A DNA stretch of 6,862 nt from Ignavibacteriales bacterium (GTDB lineage: Bacteria > Bacteroidota > Ignavibacteria > UBA10030), in assembly GCA_016218005.1 (NCBI GenBank), contig JACRFF010000073.1, forward strand, positions 1-6,862, given 5' to 3'. A model generated the notes under the pieces. The model searched no databases. It saw only the letters and a list, made by a program, of their open reading frames with translations, and was not told where the DNA came from. The position numbers and the translations under genes were made by a program. This document shows positions 6,502 through 6,862 of the stretch, piece after piece (the first letter of the stretch is position 1; each line of letters starts with the position of its first letter).

Positions 6502-6862
6502 AATTCGCGCTCATCACCATATTTCTTTGGGCAGCGCTTCACGCGCCGCTTGCAGGACAAGCACGAGGCGATCGGGAAATCAAACGGAAAGAGCATGAAC
6601 TGCAAAAGCTCCGCGCGGAAATCCAAACGTATGAAAAGAAACTCCGCGAGAGCGAAAAGAAAGAAAAGGCAACGCTCGAACGCATTGATGACCTTGAACG
6701 TCAAACGGGACTTATTCGACAACTCATCCAAACTCTGCGCGATGAAGAGCAGCAGTTGACAGAGGATATTCAATCGGCGAAGAATTCCATCAACGAGTTG
6801 GAGAGCAAACTGCATTTCCTCAAGGCACATTACGCCGGCTATGTACGGTCCGTGTATAAGAA
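6498..6862 (+). CDS. EnvC-like M23 peptidase family, N-terminal part only
   Basis: The ATG at 6498 overlaps the DUF4292 stop (ATGA at 6498-6501), and the frame stays open for 121 codons to the window edge. Residues 1-19 are a signal peptide (K2, hydrophobic 3-18, ending PLAG) with no lipobox cysteine, so a periplasmic protein. Residues 25-110 are one long charged coiled coil with repeated K/E/L/I heptads. The segment HYAGYVRSVYK (111-121) is the pattern that follows the coiled coil in EnvC-type peptidases, where (A/M)VR..YK is usual. EnvC family members carry a C-terminal LytM (M23) domain that either cuts peptidoglycan or activates amidases for cell separation. That domain lies beyond the window, so whether its metal ligands are intact cannot be told. 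Gene order after DUF4292 supports the call. A different coiled-coil secreted protein is the main alternative. Confidence 0.8.
   Translation, partial: MKFALITIFLWAALHAPLAGQARGDREIKRKEHELQKLRAEIQTYEKKLRESEKKEKATLERIDDLERQTGLIRQLIQTLRDEEQQLTEDIQSAKNSINELESKLHFLKAHYAGYVRSVYK

Overview
The window (about 6.9 kb) reads as an ordinary stretch of a Gram-negative chromosome, most likely from the Bacteroidota/Chlorobi/Ignavibacteria (FCB) side of the tree. The main reason is the gene order TPR lipoprotein - DUF4292 lipoprotein - EnvC-type M23 peptidase, which from general knowledge is a recurring arrangement in that group. Three lipobox signal peptides and the LolB-like and CpoB-like families point to an outer membrane. 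Most genes are rich in G+C (about 57-67% in the 60-base rows I counted). The exception is one nuclease-like gene near the left end (about 32-42% in four rows).

Layout. 1-259 (minus): 5' part of a DUF2442 protein, running off the left edge. 399-1313 (minus): a complete 304-aa protein with an N-terminal PD-(D/E)XK nuclease-like domain and a C-terminal DUF5655 domain. It is AT-rich and has an unusual cluster of repeats just upstream. 1481-2836 (minus): radA, a complete DNA-repair ATPase. 2883-2918: a strong hairpin terminator. 2936-3859 (minus): a YbgF/CpoB-like lipoprotein with a coiled coil and TPRs. 3860-3998: a divergent promoter region. 3999-5729, 5731-6501 and 6498-6862 (plus): a tightly packed operon of a large TPR lipoprotein, a DUF4292 lipoprotein and the start of an EnvC-like coiled-coil peptidase, which runs off the right edge.

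How the genes fit together. The right half is an envelope module. The CpoB-like protein and the EnvC-like protein belong to families that link peptidoglycan synthesis and splitting to outer-membrane constriction. DUF4292 resembles LolB, which places lipoproteins in the outer membrane, and the TPR lipoprotein is a likely scaffold. The left half concerns DNA: radA is housekeeping recombination, and the DUF5655 nuclease-like gene looks like an acquired accessory gene.

The most distinctive non-coding signals are two. First, radA and the TPR operon share a promoter architecture (GTTG, 20 nt, TATATT, with the identical 10-mer TCTCTATATT), and both predict very short leaders. Second, a repeat-dense control region lies upstream of the nuclease-like gene. 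I did not find a convincing, wholly new multi-gene system; the nuclease-like gene with its control region is the best candidate for follow-up. No tRNA, rRNA, CRISPR array or insertion sequence was seen. No gene-free gap exceeds 170 bases.
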